Source of the DNA: Chitinophagales bacterium
GTDB lineage: Bacteria; Bacteroidota; Bacteroidia; Chitinophagales; CAIOSU01
Length of the DNA: 64,000 nucleotides
Reading direction: 5' to 3'
Assembly: GCA_026003335.1 (NCBI GenBank)
Contig: BPHB01000002.1
Span: forward strand, 372,001-436,000
Part shown: positions 1 to 8,538 of the stretch, one piece after another
Position numbering within the stretch: the first letter of the stretch is position 1
How the letters are laid out: the number at the start of each line of letters is the position of its first letter
Notes under the pieces: generated by a model
The model's database searches: none
What the model saw: the letters and a program-made list of their open reading frames with translations, nothing else
What the model was told of the DNA's origin: nothing
Translations under genes and position numbers: made by a program

Positions 1-1
1 C

Positions 2-346
2 GAAAGCGATATAGCCGCTTTTGAATCGGGCACGGTGCACAGGGTCTATTCTACTTTCGCACTTGCCCGCGATGCAGAATGGGCGTGCCGGCTTTTTGTG
101 CTGGAAATGAAGGAAACCGATGAAGAAGGTATTGGCACATTCGTCAGTGTTGAACACCTTGCTCCCGCACTGATAGGTGAAACCGTAGAGTTTGAAGCCA
201 TCCTGGAGTCGGTTCGCGGCAATGAAGTTATCTGCACCTACACAGCCCGTACCCGGGATAAACTCATTGCGCGGGGCCGGCAAATACAGAAAGTATTAAA
301 AAAGGAAAAGCTTCAGCGCCTCCTTGAAAAAGGCACCCATGAGTAA
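2..346 (+). CDS. Thioesterase-family (hotdog) protein, 5' end cut by the window
   Basis: The reading frame is open from base 2 to the stop at 344-346, so the N-terminus lies outside the window. A GTG at 35 could serve as a start but the frame continues upstream with residues that fit the family (AFESGTVH before [14 protein letters not shown]). The pattern VYST[10 protein letters not shown] followed by a short beta-rich region resembles FlK-like small hotdog thioesterases that hydrolyse acyl-CoA esters; this is family resemblance only and no substrate can be given. The gene overlaps the start of smpB by 8 bp, so the two are probably co-transcribed. A role in general acyl-CoA turnover is inference. 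Confidence 0.6.
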   Translation, partial: ESDIAAFESGTVHRVYSTFALARDAEWACRLFVLEMKETDEEGIGTFVSVEHLAPALIGETVEFEAILESVRGNEVICTYTARTRDKLIARGRQIQKVLKKEKLQRLLEKGTHE

Positions 347-791
347 CCCGGTTGTCATAAAAAACAGAAGAGCCTCCTTTGACTACCACCTGCTGGAAAA
401 ATACGTAGCAGGGATGCAGCTTACCGGCAGTGAAATCAAATCCATACGCAAGGGCAAAGCCTCCCTGAATGATGCATACTGCATTTTCCGAAAAGGTGAG
501 CTTTGGGTAAAAAACATGCATATCGCTGAATATGAACAAGGCGCCTATGCCAACCATGAACCCCTTCGCCTGCGCAAACTGCTCCTGAAAAAAAGTGAAT
601 TGCGAAAGCTGGAAAAAAAAGTAAAAGAAAAAGGCATCACTATCATTCCCGTTTCCGTGTTTATTTCTGAACGCGGTTTTGCAAAAATGGAAATAGCCCT
701 GGCAAAAGGGAAAAAGACCTACGATAAACGTGAAAGTATTAAAGAAAAAGAATCCAAACGTGCACTGAACCGACTCCTGAAACGCCACTAA
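339..791 (+). CDS. smpB: SsrA-binding protein SmpB
   Basis: A 150-aa protein of the usual SmpB length. SmpB binds tmRNA and delivers it to stalled ribosomes for trans-translation. Visible family signatures are the N-terminal [17 protein letters not shown] segment, the [19 protein letters not shown] stretch, the [15 protein letters not shown] region, and the lysine-rich C-terminal tail ([10 protein letters not shown]-x-KEKESKR), which is disordered free and inserts in the mRNA channel. I chose the ATG at 339 over an in-frame TTG at 324 because [12 protein letters not shown] is the typical beginning. The start overlaps the upstream thioesterase gene by 8 bp. Confidence 0.96.
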   Translation: MSNPVVIKNRRASFDYHLLEKYVAGMQLTGSEIKSIRKGKASLNDAYCIFRKGELWVKNMHIAEYEQGAYANHEPLRLRKLLLKKSELRKLEKKVKEKGITIIPVSVFISERGFAKMEIALAKGKKTYDKRESIKEKESKRALNRLLKRH

Positions 792-870
792 GCTCCGAGA
801 CTTTATCGTAAGATTTTCCAGAAAAGAGCACTCCCCCTGCTGACAGCGAAGGTTGGCGCCTTTGGCCGTC

Positions 871-902
871 TTCTGCAATACGCTGCCAGTTTATTATTTT
901 TG
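871..902 (+). promoter_or_regulatory. Candidate Bacteroidota promoter of the aconitase gene
   Basis: TATTTTTG at 895-902 matches the Bacteroidota -7 consensus TAnnTTTG. TTCTG at 871-875, 19 bp upstream, is a fair -33 element. It lies 33 bp before the aconitase ATG. Sequence match only. Confidence 0.45.
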
Positions 903-934
903 TAACTGATTGCTAATTGAAAAAAACTATTGTT

Positions 935-3208
935 ATGGCTTTTGATTTTGATATGATTAAAGCGGTGTACGAACGCTTTCCCCACCGGATTGAGAAAGCA
1001 AGAAAAGTACTGAACCGTCCCCTCACGCTGACCGAAAAAATCCTTTATGCTCACCTGTACAACCCGGATGAAATTCAGGACTTCACCCGAGGCAAAGCTT
1101 ACGTAGATTTTGCTCCCGACAGAGTAGCCATGCAGGATGCTACTGCTCAGATGGCTTTGCTTCAGTTTATGCAGGCTGGCAAAAACAAAACCGCAGTACC
1201 CACCACTGTGCACTGTGACCACCTCATTCAGGCCGAAGCAGGGGCAGATCCGGACCTTAAAAAAGCCCTCAATGAAAACAAAGAAGTGTATGACTTTCTG
1301 GCCTCTGTTTCCAACAAATACGGCATAGGTTTCTGGAAACCCGGTGCCGGCATCATTCATCAGGTAGTATTGGAACAATATGCTTTTCCGGGAGGAATGA
1401 TGATAGGCACCGACTCCCACACCGTGAATGCCGGTGGTCTTGGGATGATTGCCATTGGCGTGGGTGGAGCTGATGCCGTAGATGTTATGGCCGGCATGCC
1501 GTGGGAGCTTAAGATGCCAAAACTCATCGGGGTAAAACTTACCGGCAAACTCAGTGGCTGGACCTCCGCAAAAGACGTCATCCTTAAGGTGGCCGGCATA
1601 CTAACCGTAAAAGGCGGCACCGGATACATCCTGGAATATTTTGGGGAAGGTGCATATAAAATCAGCTGCACCGGCAAAGGCACCATTTGCAACATGGGAG
1701 CCGAAATAGGCGCCACCACCTCCACCTTTGGATATGATGAATCCATGAAACGCTATCTGGAAGCTACCGGAAGACAAGAAGTGGCAGCAGAAGCCGAAAA
1801 AATAAAAGAGCACCTCACTGCCGACCCCGAAGTGTATGCCCATCCTGAAAAATACTTTGATCAGGTTATTGAAATTGACCTCTCCAAACTGGAGCCCCAT
1901 ATCAACGGACCTTACACACCCGATCGGGCTTGGCCTCTATCAGAATTTGCTAAAGCCGTAAAAGAAAATGGGTGGCCGGCCAAACTGGAAGTGGGACTTA
2001 TCGGGTCCTGCACCAACTCTTCATACGAAGACCTTACCCGAGCAGCCCATGTGGCTAAGAGCGCCTTGAAAAAAGGTTTGAAGGCCAAATCTGAATTTAC
2101 GGTCACTCCCGGCTCAGAGCAGGTGCGCTACACTGCCGAACGGGATGGACTACTGAAAGTATTCGAAGACCTGGGCGGAGTAGTATTGGCCAATGCCTGT
2201 GGCCCCTGTATCGGCCAATGGAAACGACACAATGCCACTCCTGAAAATCCCAACTCCATCATCACCTCCTTCAACCGCAATTTTGCCAAGCGCAATGATG
2301 GCAATCCCAATACACACGCTTTTGTGGCCTCACCAGAAATCGTCACGGCTATGGCTATTGCCGGTGATCTCACCTTTAATCCTATGACCGATACGCTCCC
2401 CAATGAAAATGGGGAACAGGTAAAGCTGGAAGAACCTCTGGGCATTGAGCTCCCGCCCAAAGGCTTTGATGTAAAAGACCCCGGTTATCAGCCTCCGGCC
2501 TCTGACGGCAGCAAAGTGCAGGTAATCGTTAAACCCGATTCAGAACGCTTGCAGCTGCTGGAACCTTTCAAGCCATGGGAAGGCACCGACCTGAAGGGAC
2601 TCAAATTGCTCATCAAAGTAAAAGGCAAGTGCACCACTGACCACATCTCTATGGCCGGCCCCTGGCTGCGTTACCGTGGTCATCTGGACAACATCTCCAA
2701 TAACACCCTTATAGGCGCTGTGAATTACTTCAATGACAAAACCAATTCAGTAAAAAACCAGCTCACCGGCAATTACGAAGAAGTACCAAAAGTAGCAAGA
2801 GCCTATAAGGCTCATAACATAGGCTGGATAGTGGTGGGAGACGAAAATTATGGCGAAGGTTCTTCCCGTGAACATGCCGCCATGCAGCCCCGCTACCTGG
2901 GAGGACGCGCTATCCTGGCACGGTCGTTTGCCCGCATTCATGAAACCAATCTCAAAAAACAGGGCATGCTGGCCCTGACCTTTGCTAATCCGGCAGACTA
3001 TGATAAAATTCAGGAAGACGACACCATTGATATTATCGGATTGACCGACTTTCGTCCGGGAGTGCCTCTGACAATTGTATTGCACCATAAAGACGGCACT
3101 ACGGAAGAGTTTAAGGCTAATCATAGCTTCAATGAGCAACAAATAGAGTGGTTCAAAGCCGGCAGTGCGCTGAACCTCATTAAGGAAAAAGAAAAACAAT
3201 TAACCTGA
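935..3208 (+). CDS. Aconitate hydratase (mitochondrial-type)
   Basis: A 757-aa aconitase that isomerises citrate and isocitrate in the TCA cycle, using a [4Fe-4S] cluster. The three cluster cysteines are visible: Cys359 in IGSCTNSS and Cys422 and Cys425 in [10 protein letters not shown]. Other signatures are [14 protein letters not shown], near residue 165, and [11 protein letters not shown] in the C-terminal swivel domain, whose arginine and serine bind substrate. Length and the [18 protein letters not shown] start fit the mitochondrial-type branch found in many Bacteroidota rather than AcnB. I chose the ATG at 935 over an in-frame TTG at 917. It has its own candidate promoter and is not obviously in an operon with smpB (143-bp gap). 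Confidence 0.97.
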   Translation: MAFDFDMIKAVYERFPHRIEKARKVLNRPLTLTEKILYAHLYNPDEIQDFTRGKAYVDFAPDRVAMQDATAQMALLQFMQAGKNKTAVPTTVHCDHLIQAEAGADPDLKKALNENKEVYDFLASVSNKYGIGFWKPGAGIIHQVVLEQYAFPGGMMIGTDSHTVNAGGLGMIAIGVGGADAVDVMAGMPWELKMPKLIGVKLTGKLSGWTSAKDVILKVAGILTVKGGTGYILEYFGEGAYKISCTGKGTICNMGAEIGATTSTFGYDESMKRYLEATGRQEVAAEAEKIKEHLTADPEVYAHPEKYFDQVIEIDLSKLEPHINGPYTPDRAWPLSEFAKAVKENGWPAKLEVGLIGSCTNSSYEDLTRAAHVAKSALKKGLKAKSEFTVTPGSEQVRYTAERDGLLKVFEDLGGVVLANACGPCIGQWKRHNATPENPNSIITSFNRNFAKRNDGNPNTHAFVASPEIVTAMAIAGDLTFNPMTDTLPNENGEQVKLEEPLGIELPPKGFDVKDPGYQPPASDGSKVQVIVKPDSERLQLLEPFKPWEGTDLKGLKLLIKVKGKCTTDHISMAGPWLRYRGHLDNISNNTLIGAVNYFNDKTNSVKNQLTGNYEEVPKVARAYKAHNIGWIVVGDENYGEGSSREHAAMQPRYLGGRAILARSFARIHETNLKKQGMLALTFANPADYDKIQEDDTIDIIGLTDFRPGVPLTIVLHHKDGTTEEFKANHSFNEQQIEWFKAGSALNLIKEKEKQLT

Positions 3209-3242
3209 ATTAACTTACGAACCAAGCCCTGAACAACAACCT

Positions 3243-3767
3243 ATGATTGAAGTCATTCAGGGTGATATCACGCAAATGCGCGTGGATGCCATTGTAAACG
3301 CAGCCAATCGCACGCTGATGGGCGGAGGAGGCGTAGATGGCGCAATACACCGGGCTGGGGGTCCAAAAATACTGGAGGCCTGTAAAAAAATCGCAGCCCA
3401 AAAGGGCGGTTGCAACACCGGAGAAGCGGTCATTACCATTGCCGGAAATCTGCCCGCCCGCTATGTGATACACGCTGTGGGGCCGGTATGGCATGGAGGC
3501 ACCTCAGGAGAACGCGATCTTCTTTATGCCTGCTATCAAAACTCCCTGAAACTGGCACAGGAATACCAGTGCCGCACTATTGCTTTCCCCAACATCAGCA
3601 CCGGAGCATACAGGTTTCCCAAACAGGAGGCGGCCCAAATTGCCCATGCATCTATTCGGGATTTTCTTATTCAACCCGGTCATGGAATTCAGCGCGTGGT
3701 GATTGTGTGTTTTGATGAAGAAAATTTCCGCATTAACCGGGAACTGTTACAATCCACCGGGATATAA
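3243..3767 (+). CDS. Macro-domain protein, O-acetyl-ADP-ribose deacetylase type
   Basis: A single 174-aa macro domain of the YmdB/MacroD group, which hydrolyses O-acetyl-ADP-ribose and can remove mono-ADP-ribose from proteins. Signatures seen: IEVIQGDIT at the start, DAIVNAANRTLMGGGGVDGAIH (adenosine and distal-ribose loop), YVIHAVGP, and the PNISTGAYRFP loop near residue 117. The conserved Asn and Gly-rich loop needed for ADP-ribose binding are present. It follows aconitase by 34 bp on the same strand and runs convergently into the FAD oxidoreductase. No regulatory link to its neighbours can be shown. Confidence 0.93.
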   Translation: MIEVIQGDITQMRVDAIVNAANRTLMGGGGVDGAIHRAGGPKILEACKKIAAQKGGCNTGEAVITIAGNLPARYVIHAVGPVWHGGTSGERDLLYACYQNSLKLAQEYQCRTIAFPNISTGAYRFPKQEAAQIAHASIRDFLIQPGHGIQRVVIVCFDEENFRINRELLQSTGI

Positions 3768-3769
3768 TT

Positions 3770-4819
3770 TCATGTGTTGCGGTAGGGACTCAGAGACCAA
3801 TCTGAAGGCCTGTCGTAAACAAGAGCTTCTGCAAAGATGTGTCCGAAAAAAGGAGCCAGTGAAGCTCCCTTAGTACCTAGTCCGTTAAAAATCCCTAAAC
3901 ATGCATACTTGCTGTGCATGCCGATTAAAGGCCTGCGATCCACCACCGTAGGACGGATGGCTGCCTGGTGCTCCAGCACTTCAAATGGCAGGCGCACCGC
4001 ATTTTGCAGCTTGCGTATTAATGCTTCCCTTCCCTCAGGCGTGGGCAGGCTATCCTGAAAATCCCATTCATAGGTAGATCCCACCCGGAAAACCCCTCTG
4101 CCTAAGGGAACCAGATGAACTCCTTTATACCAGATTTTATCTTCCGGTACTCCGGAGAGCTTAACTGTTAGAATTTGCCCCTTAGACAACCGGAAAGGAA
4201 GACCCGGAAAAAAAGGATTATTGACGGCATGGCTTCCTTCACAGAAAATCACTTTTGTAAACCATAGTCCCGCATAGTGAGCCTTGTCTTTCAGCACCTG
4301 TAATTGACTGTATTGAAACTGGTCACTCCACAGCATGTTTCGGCTGACAAACCAGTTTCTCATTTCCCCCAGCAGCAGCGGATAATCCAGATAAAACACC
4401 TGGGATATTTCAACTCCTTCCAGGCCTGCATGGTGGAAACATTCCGGAAAGCGGTCCTGCCTGCTGATATAAGACGGGAGTTGCCCGGTTTCCATTTTGA
4501 TTCTGAAAAACTGATAGTCTTCCGGATTGGAGAAGATACGGCTTAGCACCCTTTGATGAAAAACTTCTATGCCGAGAACCTGTTCAATCTGGCGATAGGT
4601 GCCAAGGGCAAAAGGCAACAGTTCATCAATACGCCAGCTTTTTACCAGTCTTTTACCTGTTACGGGGTTGATTAATCCCAGTGCAATGCGGGAGGCGGAA
4701 GAAGGGTCAGGGGTGTCTATAATCAGCACCCGCTTTCCCTGACGATGCAGAAACCAGGCCAGCAGGGAGCCGGCAATACCCTGCCCTACAATAAGGAAAT
4801 CATAATCCATCACACTCAC
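3770..4819 (-). CDS. FAD-dependent oxidoreductase (DAO family)
   Basis: A 349-aa flavoenzyme of the glycine/D-amino-acid oxidase fold. The N-terminus has the Rossmann motif VGQGIAGSLLAW near residues 12-23 followed by an acidic strand end (VLIIDT), typical of FAD binding. The C-terminal part contains RPTVVDRRPLIG and GLGTKGASLAP, which resemble the second FAD-contact region of DAO proteins. Substrate is unknown; many Bacteroidota carry this gene as an uncharacterised oxidoreductase. It lies 36 bp downstream of purE on the same strand and may be the last gene of the purK-purE transcript. It ends 2 bp past the convergent macro-domain gene. Confidence 0.85.
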   Translation of the reverse strand: MSVMDYDFLIVGQGIAGSLLAWFLHRQGKRVLIIDTPDPSSASRIALGLINPVTGKRLVKSWRIDELLPFALGTYRQIEQVLGIEVFHQRVLSRIFSNPEDYQFFRIKMETGQLPSYISRQDRFPECFHHAGLEGVEISQVFYLDYPLLLGEMRNWFVSRNMLWSDQFQYSQLQVLKDKAHYAGLWFTKVIFCEGSHAVNNPFFPGLPFRLSKGQILTVKLSGVPEDKIWYKGVHLVPLGRGVFRVGSTYEWDFQDSLPTPEGREALIRKLQNAVRLPFEVLEHQAAIRPTVVDRRPLIGMHSKYACLGIFNGLGTKGASLAPFFGHIFAEALVYDRPSDWSLSPYRNT

Positions 4820-4855
4820 TGCGTGTTCATGTAGGTGGAATCAGGCAAACCGCAA

Positions 4856-5371
4856 TCAGGAATCAAAGGTGTTTCTGAACTCAGATTTTACTTCGGAAGC
4901 CATATTCAGTACTTTCTCTTTAAGAGAAGTTTTATATGCCTTCAGTTTATCGGCAACATGGGCATCCGCAATGCCGATAATCTGGGCAGCCAGTATTCCG
5001 GCATTCTTTGCTCCGTCCAAAGCCACGGTAGCCACAGGCACTCCGGCAGGCATCTGGAGAATGGAAAGAACCGAATCCCAGCCATCCATGGAATTGGATG
5101 ACCGGATAGGTACACCGATTACGGGCAAAGTGGTTACTGAAGCTACCATGCCGGGGAGATGAGCCGCACCTCCTGCACCGGCAATGATTACTTTCAATCC
5201 GCGTTCACGGGCTTGACGCGCATATTCAAACATACGCTCTGGAGTGCGATGAGCCGAAACCACGGTCAGCTCGTAACCCACTCCCAGCTGATCCAGGATA
5301 TCCGCAGCCTGGCGCATCACATCCAGATCCGTCTTGCTGCCCATGATTATGCCCACCACCGGCTGACTCAT
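4856..5371 (-). CDS. purE: 5-(carboxyamino)imidazole ribonucleotide mutase PurE
   Basis: A 171-aa class I PurE, which converts N5-CAIR to CAIR in purine synthesis. Signatures: [13 protein letters not shown] at the N-terminus (phosphate loop), [14 protein letters not shown] near residue 40 with the catalytic-loop histidine, and [15 protein letters not shown]. The length is standard. Its start overlaps the purK stop by 4 bp, indicating translational coupling; the product of PurK (N5-CAIR) is the PurE substrate, so both steps are encoded side by side. Confidence 0.97.
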   Translation of the reverse strand: MSQPVVGIIMGSKTDLDVMRQAADILDQLGVGYELTVVSAHRTPERMFEYARQARERGLKVIIAGAGGAAHLPGMVASVTTLPVIGVPIRSSNSMDGWDSVLSILQMPAGVPVATVALDGAKNAGILAAQIIGIADAHVADKLKAYKTSLKEKVLNMASEVKSEFRNTFDS

Positions 5372-6498
5372 GCAATAACCTTTAAAGTATGCTTAACAAA
5401 TTTAGCCTTTTCCTTTGCCGCTGAAAGATCCTTGTCCACAATAGTTACGTGACCCATTTTGCGAAAGGGCCTGGTGATTTTTTTTCCATACAAATGCACG
5501 GATACTCCATCCATTTTCAATATCTGCTCCAGCCCCTGATAACGGGCAGGGCCTTCAAAGTCCGGTTCGCCCAGCAGATTTATCATCACAGCAGGCAGCT
5601 TAATTGCCGTGGACCCCAGCGGCAAATTGAGAATAGCCCTCAGGTGCTGTTCAAACTGGGAGGTGATATTTGCTTCTATGGTATGATGGCCACTGTTGTG
5701 CACGCGGGGGGCCATTTCGTTGACCAACAGTTCCCCCTTGCGGCTTACAAAAAATTCCACAGCCAGCAGCCCCACCAGATTTAATGAGTGGGCCACCTGC
5801 GTAGCGATGTGTGCTGCCTGCTCTTCCATTTCCGGAGAGATGCTGGCCGGAGAAAACAAATACTCTACGAGATTGGCTTCAGGATGAAAGGCAAGTTCTA
5901 CTGCCGGATATGTCCGTACTGAACCCTCCGCATTGCGCGCCACAATCACGGAAATCTCCTTTTCCACATACACAGCTTTTTCTATGACTGAAGGCGCATC
6001 AAAGGCTTTGCTGAAGTCATCCGTATGCCTTATCTGCTGCACGCCCCTGCCGTCATAGCCACCCCTTCTTAATTTTTGAAAAAAGGGAAGAAAATCCTGA
6101 TGTTCAGCCAACTCCGATCGGGATTGGCATAACCTGAACTCTGACGTGGGAATGCCATTCTCTTTATAAAACTGCTTTTGAAATCCTTTATCCTGTATCA
6201 TCCGGATGCTAGCAGGGCGGGGAAAAACTTTTACTCCCTCCTCTTCCAGCCGAAACAAGGCATCGGTATTCACATGTTCTATTTCAATGGTCAACACATC
6301 CACCTGCTTTCCGAAGTTATACACGGTATCATAATCAAGCAGATTGCCCTGGAAAAATCTGCCGGCCAAAGAGCGACAGGGAGCCTCCGGGTCAGGATCA
6401 AGAATGGCAATGTCCAGGTTATAATTAATAGCGGCCTGAATCAACATCCGACCCAGCTGACCTCCGCCCAGTATTCCGATGCGTTTATCTATGCTCAC
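5368..6498 (-). CDS. purK: 5-(carboxyamino)imidazole ribonucleotide synthase PurK
   Basis: A 376-aa ATP-grasp ligase making N5-CAIR from AIR, bicarbonate and ATP. Visible parts: [16 protein letters not shown] at the N-terminus, [15 protein letters not shown] in the ATP-binding loop, [12 protein letters not shown], and the metal-binding [16 protein letters not shown] region near residue 270. The start at 6498 is an ATG 209 bp from the divergent hsp20 gene. It is coupled to purE by a 4-bp overlap. Confidence 0.97.
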   Translation of the reverse strand: MSIDKRIGILGGGQLGRMLIQAAINYNLDIAILDPDPEAPCRSLAGRFFQGNLLDYDTVYNFGKQVDVLTIEIEHVNTDALFRLEEEGVKVFPRPASIRMIQDKGFQKQFYKENGIPTSEFRLCQSRSELAEHQDFLPFFQKLRRGGYDGRGVQQIRHTDDFSKAFDAPSVIEKAVYVEKEISVIVARNAEGSVRTYPAVELAFHPEANLVEYLFSPASISPEMEEQAAHIATQVAHSLNLVGLLAVEFFVSRKGELLVNEMAPRVHNSGHHTIEANITSQFEQHLRAILNLPLGSTAIKLPAVMINLLGEPDFEGPARYQGLEQILKMDGVSVHLYGKKITRPFRKMGHVTIVDKDLSAAKEKAKFVKHTLKVIA

Positions 6499-6649
6499 AT
6501 TAAATGAGTGGCAAATTTAAAAGGATTCCCTTCGGATGACACCAGGCTTCCGACTTTTTGTCGTCAGCATTGATACAAGCAAGATTTTTTGTCAGCCCAA
6601 TATGGGTTTTTACTATCATTTTTTCCTCGTATCGCAAATGGAACACTAG

Positions 6650-6678
6650 TTGCAACCTCTGTAACGAAAATATATTTG
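6650..6678 (+). promoter_or_regulatory. Candidate promoter of the hsp20 gene
   Basis: TATATTTG at 6671-6678 is a perfect TAnnTTTG -7 element; TTG at 6650-6652 sits 18 bp upstream as a -33 element. The ATG of hsp20 is 29 bp downstream. No CIRCE-like or other heat-shock operator was recognised. Confidence 0.5.
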
Positions 6679-6692
6679 TTAACCCAAAAATG

Positions 6693-6699
6693 AAGGAGG
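6693..6699 (+). promoter_or_regulatory. Strong Shine-Dalgarno deciding the hsp20 start
   Basis: AAGGAGG at 6693-6699 lies 8 bases before the ATG at 6708. An in-frame ATG at 6690 overlaps this sequence, so 6708 is the likely start. Purine-rich strong SD sites are uncommon in Bacteroidota, so this one suggests high expression. Confidence 0.55.
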
Positions 6700-6707
6700 A
6701 TTTCAAC

Positions 6708-7115
6708 ATGACGCTGATTAAATGGAGAGGAGAAAGTGACGTACCGTCAGTCTTCTCAAGCTGGATAGAAGATTTTTTTAACGAAACCGGTTTTCCGAGA
6801 CGTGCGTGGGCTAATACCAGCCCGGCAGTAAACATTCGCGAAACGGACAACAGCTTTGTTTTGGAAGTGGCAGCACCCGGATTCAACAAAGAGGATTTTA
6901 ACCTCAGCGTGGAAAACGATGTGCTTACCATTTCCGGCAACAAAGAAACCAAGAGCGAAAAGGAAGAAAGCGGCTATACAAGAAAAGAGTTTAGCTATAG
7001 CTCATTTACCCGCTCATTTACCCTGCCGGAATCCGTGAACAGCGAAAACATTTCGGCTGCTTACACGAATGGCATACTGACGGTTACTCTTCCCAAAAAA
7101 ACCGGAAGCTGCTAA
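6708..7115 (+). CDS. Small heat-shock protein Hsp20, tail frameshifted
   Basis: A 135-aa alpha-crystallin-type chaperone that holds unfolding proteins. The alpha-crystallin domain is clear: PAVNIRETDNSFVLEVAAPGF, the DFNLSVENDVLTISG strand and the AAYTNGILTVTLPKK hallmark. As written the protein ends in TGSC. Skipping one A of the A7 run at 7095-7101 instead gives a tail PEAAKVKKTVKVS ending at 7143, which is exactly the usual Hsp20 C-terminus with its V-x-V oligomerisation motif. The frame is therefore broken by one base, either a sequencing or assembly slip, a real mutation, or corrected by slippage. A strong SD and promoter lie upstream and a terminator downstream, so it is a single-gene unit. 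Confidence 0.9.
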   Translation: MTLIKWRGESDVPSVFSSWIEDFFNETGFPRRAWANTSPAVNIRETDNSFVLEVAAPGFNKEDFNLSVENDVLTISGNKETKSEKEESGYTRKEFSYSSFTRSFTLPESVNSENISAAYTNGILTVTLPKKTGSC

Positions 7116-7167
7116 GGTAAAGAAAACGGTGAAAGTTTCTTAAGAAAGCAGTGCGATGAAACAAAAA

Positions 7168-7199
7168 GCGGAGGTGCGGAAAATCGCCTCCGCTTTTTT
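7168..7199 (+). terminator. Rho-independent terminator after hsp20
   Basis: The 7-bp stem GCGGAGG (7168-7174) pairs with CCTCCGC (7187-7193), followed by six T at 7194-7199. An A-run before the stem can extend the pairing. Confidence 0.85.
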
Positions 7200-7307
7200 G
7201 TTATGTTTTTCAGACGTATCTAATCTCCCCCTCTAACATCAGGAGGCAACTTTGGAGAAACAAAAAAAATTTACTTAATTGGCAACCCTTATTTTAGAAA
7301 AACACCA

Positions 7308-8066
7308 ATGAATAAATACTTCTTAACAGTTATTGCCCTGATCGGCAGTATGTATTACACATGGGCGGTTACATCCTGCACTTTTTTAAACGTTTACGTC
7401 CCCAATAATGGCATGTATGCTCTGGACGTAAACGGGGACTCCATTATTGATGTGGAGTTTTATTCCACAAAAAATCCTTTTGTAAACAATTACGTGATCG
7501 GAAAGAACGGAACCCTTATTGAAGTAAGAGTTAATAACAGCATAGAGGCAAAACGGTACAAAAACAACGAAGCCATTGGCAACTATCCCTTGAATGATAC
7601 GGCTTATTTGATTATCAACAGTCAGGGCGACTTTGCCGGAGGTAGTGATGGCTATGGTTTCATCGGTTTGCGCATCACTAAAAACGGCAAGCAATACAGG
7701 GCTTTTGTGGAATTGCTTGTTCAGTACTGGGAGGCAGGCATTCGCATTTATTGGGTTGCATTTAATGACGAAGCGGGGGCTGAATTGCGCACAGACGCCT
7801 GTGAAGTCAGCGGAATAACGGAAGCTGAGCTCTTTGCTGGGAAAATATTGTTCACTGATGGTAACCTGCAGGTGCATTTTGACACTTCCGTCCCCACAGA
7901 CTGCAAACTGCTTTTGTTTAATACAGCGGGACAAGTGCTATTGTCTGAAAAAATACGTTATGCTCTGACTGTTTTACCGCTGAGTACTCTCAGCAAAGGC
8001 TTGTATTATGCTGCATTACTGAGCGAAAAAAAGTTGATTGCGAATAAATCCATAGCGATTTATTAA
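7308..8066 (+). CDS. Secreted hypothetical protein with type A T9SS sorting domain
   Basis: A 252-aa exported protein. Residues 1-20 form a Sec signal peptide (MNKYFLTVIALIGSMYYTWA). The last ~75 residues carry the Por/T9SS type A sorting pattern: KILFTDGNLQVHF, LLLFNTAGQVLLSE, LPLSTLSKGLYYAALLS and a final basic/hydrophobic strand (KKLIANKSIAIY). T9SS carries such cargo across the outer membrane and the domain is cleaved or anchored. The middle part (residues 25-165) resembles no family that I recognise; it has a DVNGDSIIDVEF segment that could bind calcium. It lies between the hsp20 terminator and a 470-bp gap, so it is probably transcribed alone. Confidence 0.75.
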   Translation: MNKYFLTVIALIGSMYYTWAVTSCTFLNVYVPNNGMYALDVNGDSIIDVEFYSTKNPFVNNYVIGKNGTLIEVRVNNSIEAKRYKNNEAIGNYPLNDTAYLIINSQGDFAGGSDGYGFIGLRITKNGKQYRAFVELLVQYWEAGIRIYWVAFNDEAGAELRTDACEVSGITEAELFAGKILFTDGNLQVHFDTSVPTDCKLLLFNTAGQVLLSEKIRYALTVLPLSTLSKGLYYAALLSEKKLIANKSIAIY

Positions 8067-8538
8067 AAACTTTTCTTTCCTAGATTTTTCAGGTAAACCA
8101 GGAAGTTAACAAGAGGTTTATCGGCTATTTGCTTTTAGAAAACAGTTTCCCGTAGGGTGACATCCGTGCCAATGACAATACCATGCCCTATCATTTCCCG
8201 TAGTGATAAGCTATTTGTTTTCAAACAGTTTCTTGTAGCTGCAAATTACTCTTATCTGCAACAGGCTTAAGAAGAGAAGAAAGTACCAGATGTACACACA
8301 GGTTTGATCAGCATAGATTGCATTAAAATTATTATGTAAAAACCTGATTACCGGAACAAAGCTGTTATCAAGCCTAAGATTGTGCCTTCTTTGTTTGCAA
8401 ATGCACAAACCATCGCATCACTGCTATCAACCAATTGATGCAAACCGTGGAGTTACAATCGCGCGCCACATACTCTCGTTTTAATTAATCTTTCCTTTCA
8501 CTCTAATTTTCTACCTTTACACCTCTCAACTGACGCCC
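8067..8538. other. 472-bp gene-free stretch with an imperfect direct repeat
   Basis: No convincing gene is present; a 65-codon reverse frame at 8211-8408 lacks family features. The stretch holds an imperfect direct repeat (8124-8155 and 8210-8238) and, just before the adhesin gene, TACCTTTA at 8512-8519, a possible -7 element without a clear -33 partner. Confidence 0.5.
8124..8238 (+). repeat. Imperfect direct repeat pair
   Basis: GCTATTTGCTTTTAG-AAAACAGTTTCCCGTAG (8124-8155) recurs as GCTATTTGTTTTC-AAACAGTTTCTTGTAG (8210-8238), allowing a small gap. A further copy of TTTCCCGTAG lies between them near 8194. Function unknown; it could be a tandem-duplication remnant or a binding-site array. 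Confidence 0.45.

Noticed and set aside
264-878. 204-aa reverse frame over smpB
   Set aside because: It is the antisense of smpB, phenylalanine-rich as expected for a shadow of a lysine-rich gene.
8211-8408. 65-aa reverse reading frame in the gap before the adhesin gene
   Set aside because: No family pattern, no good start context, and sequence composition is like the rest of the non-coding gap.
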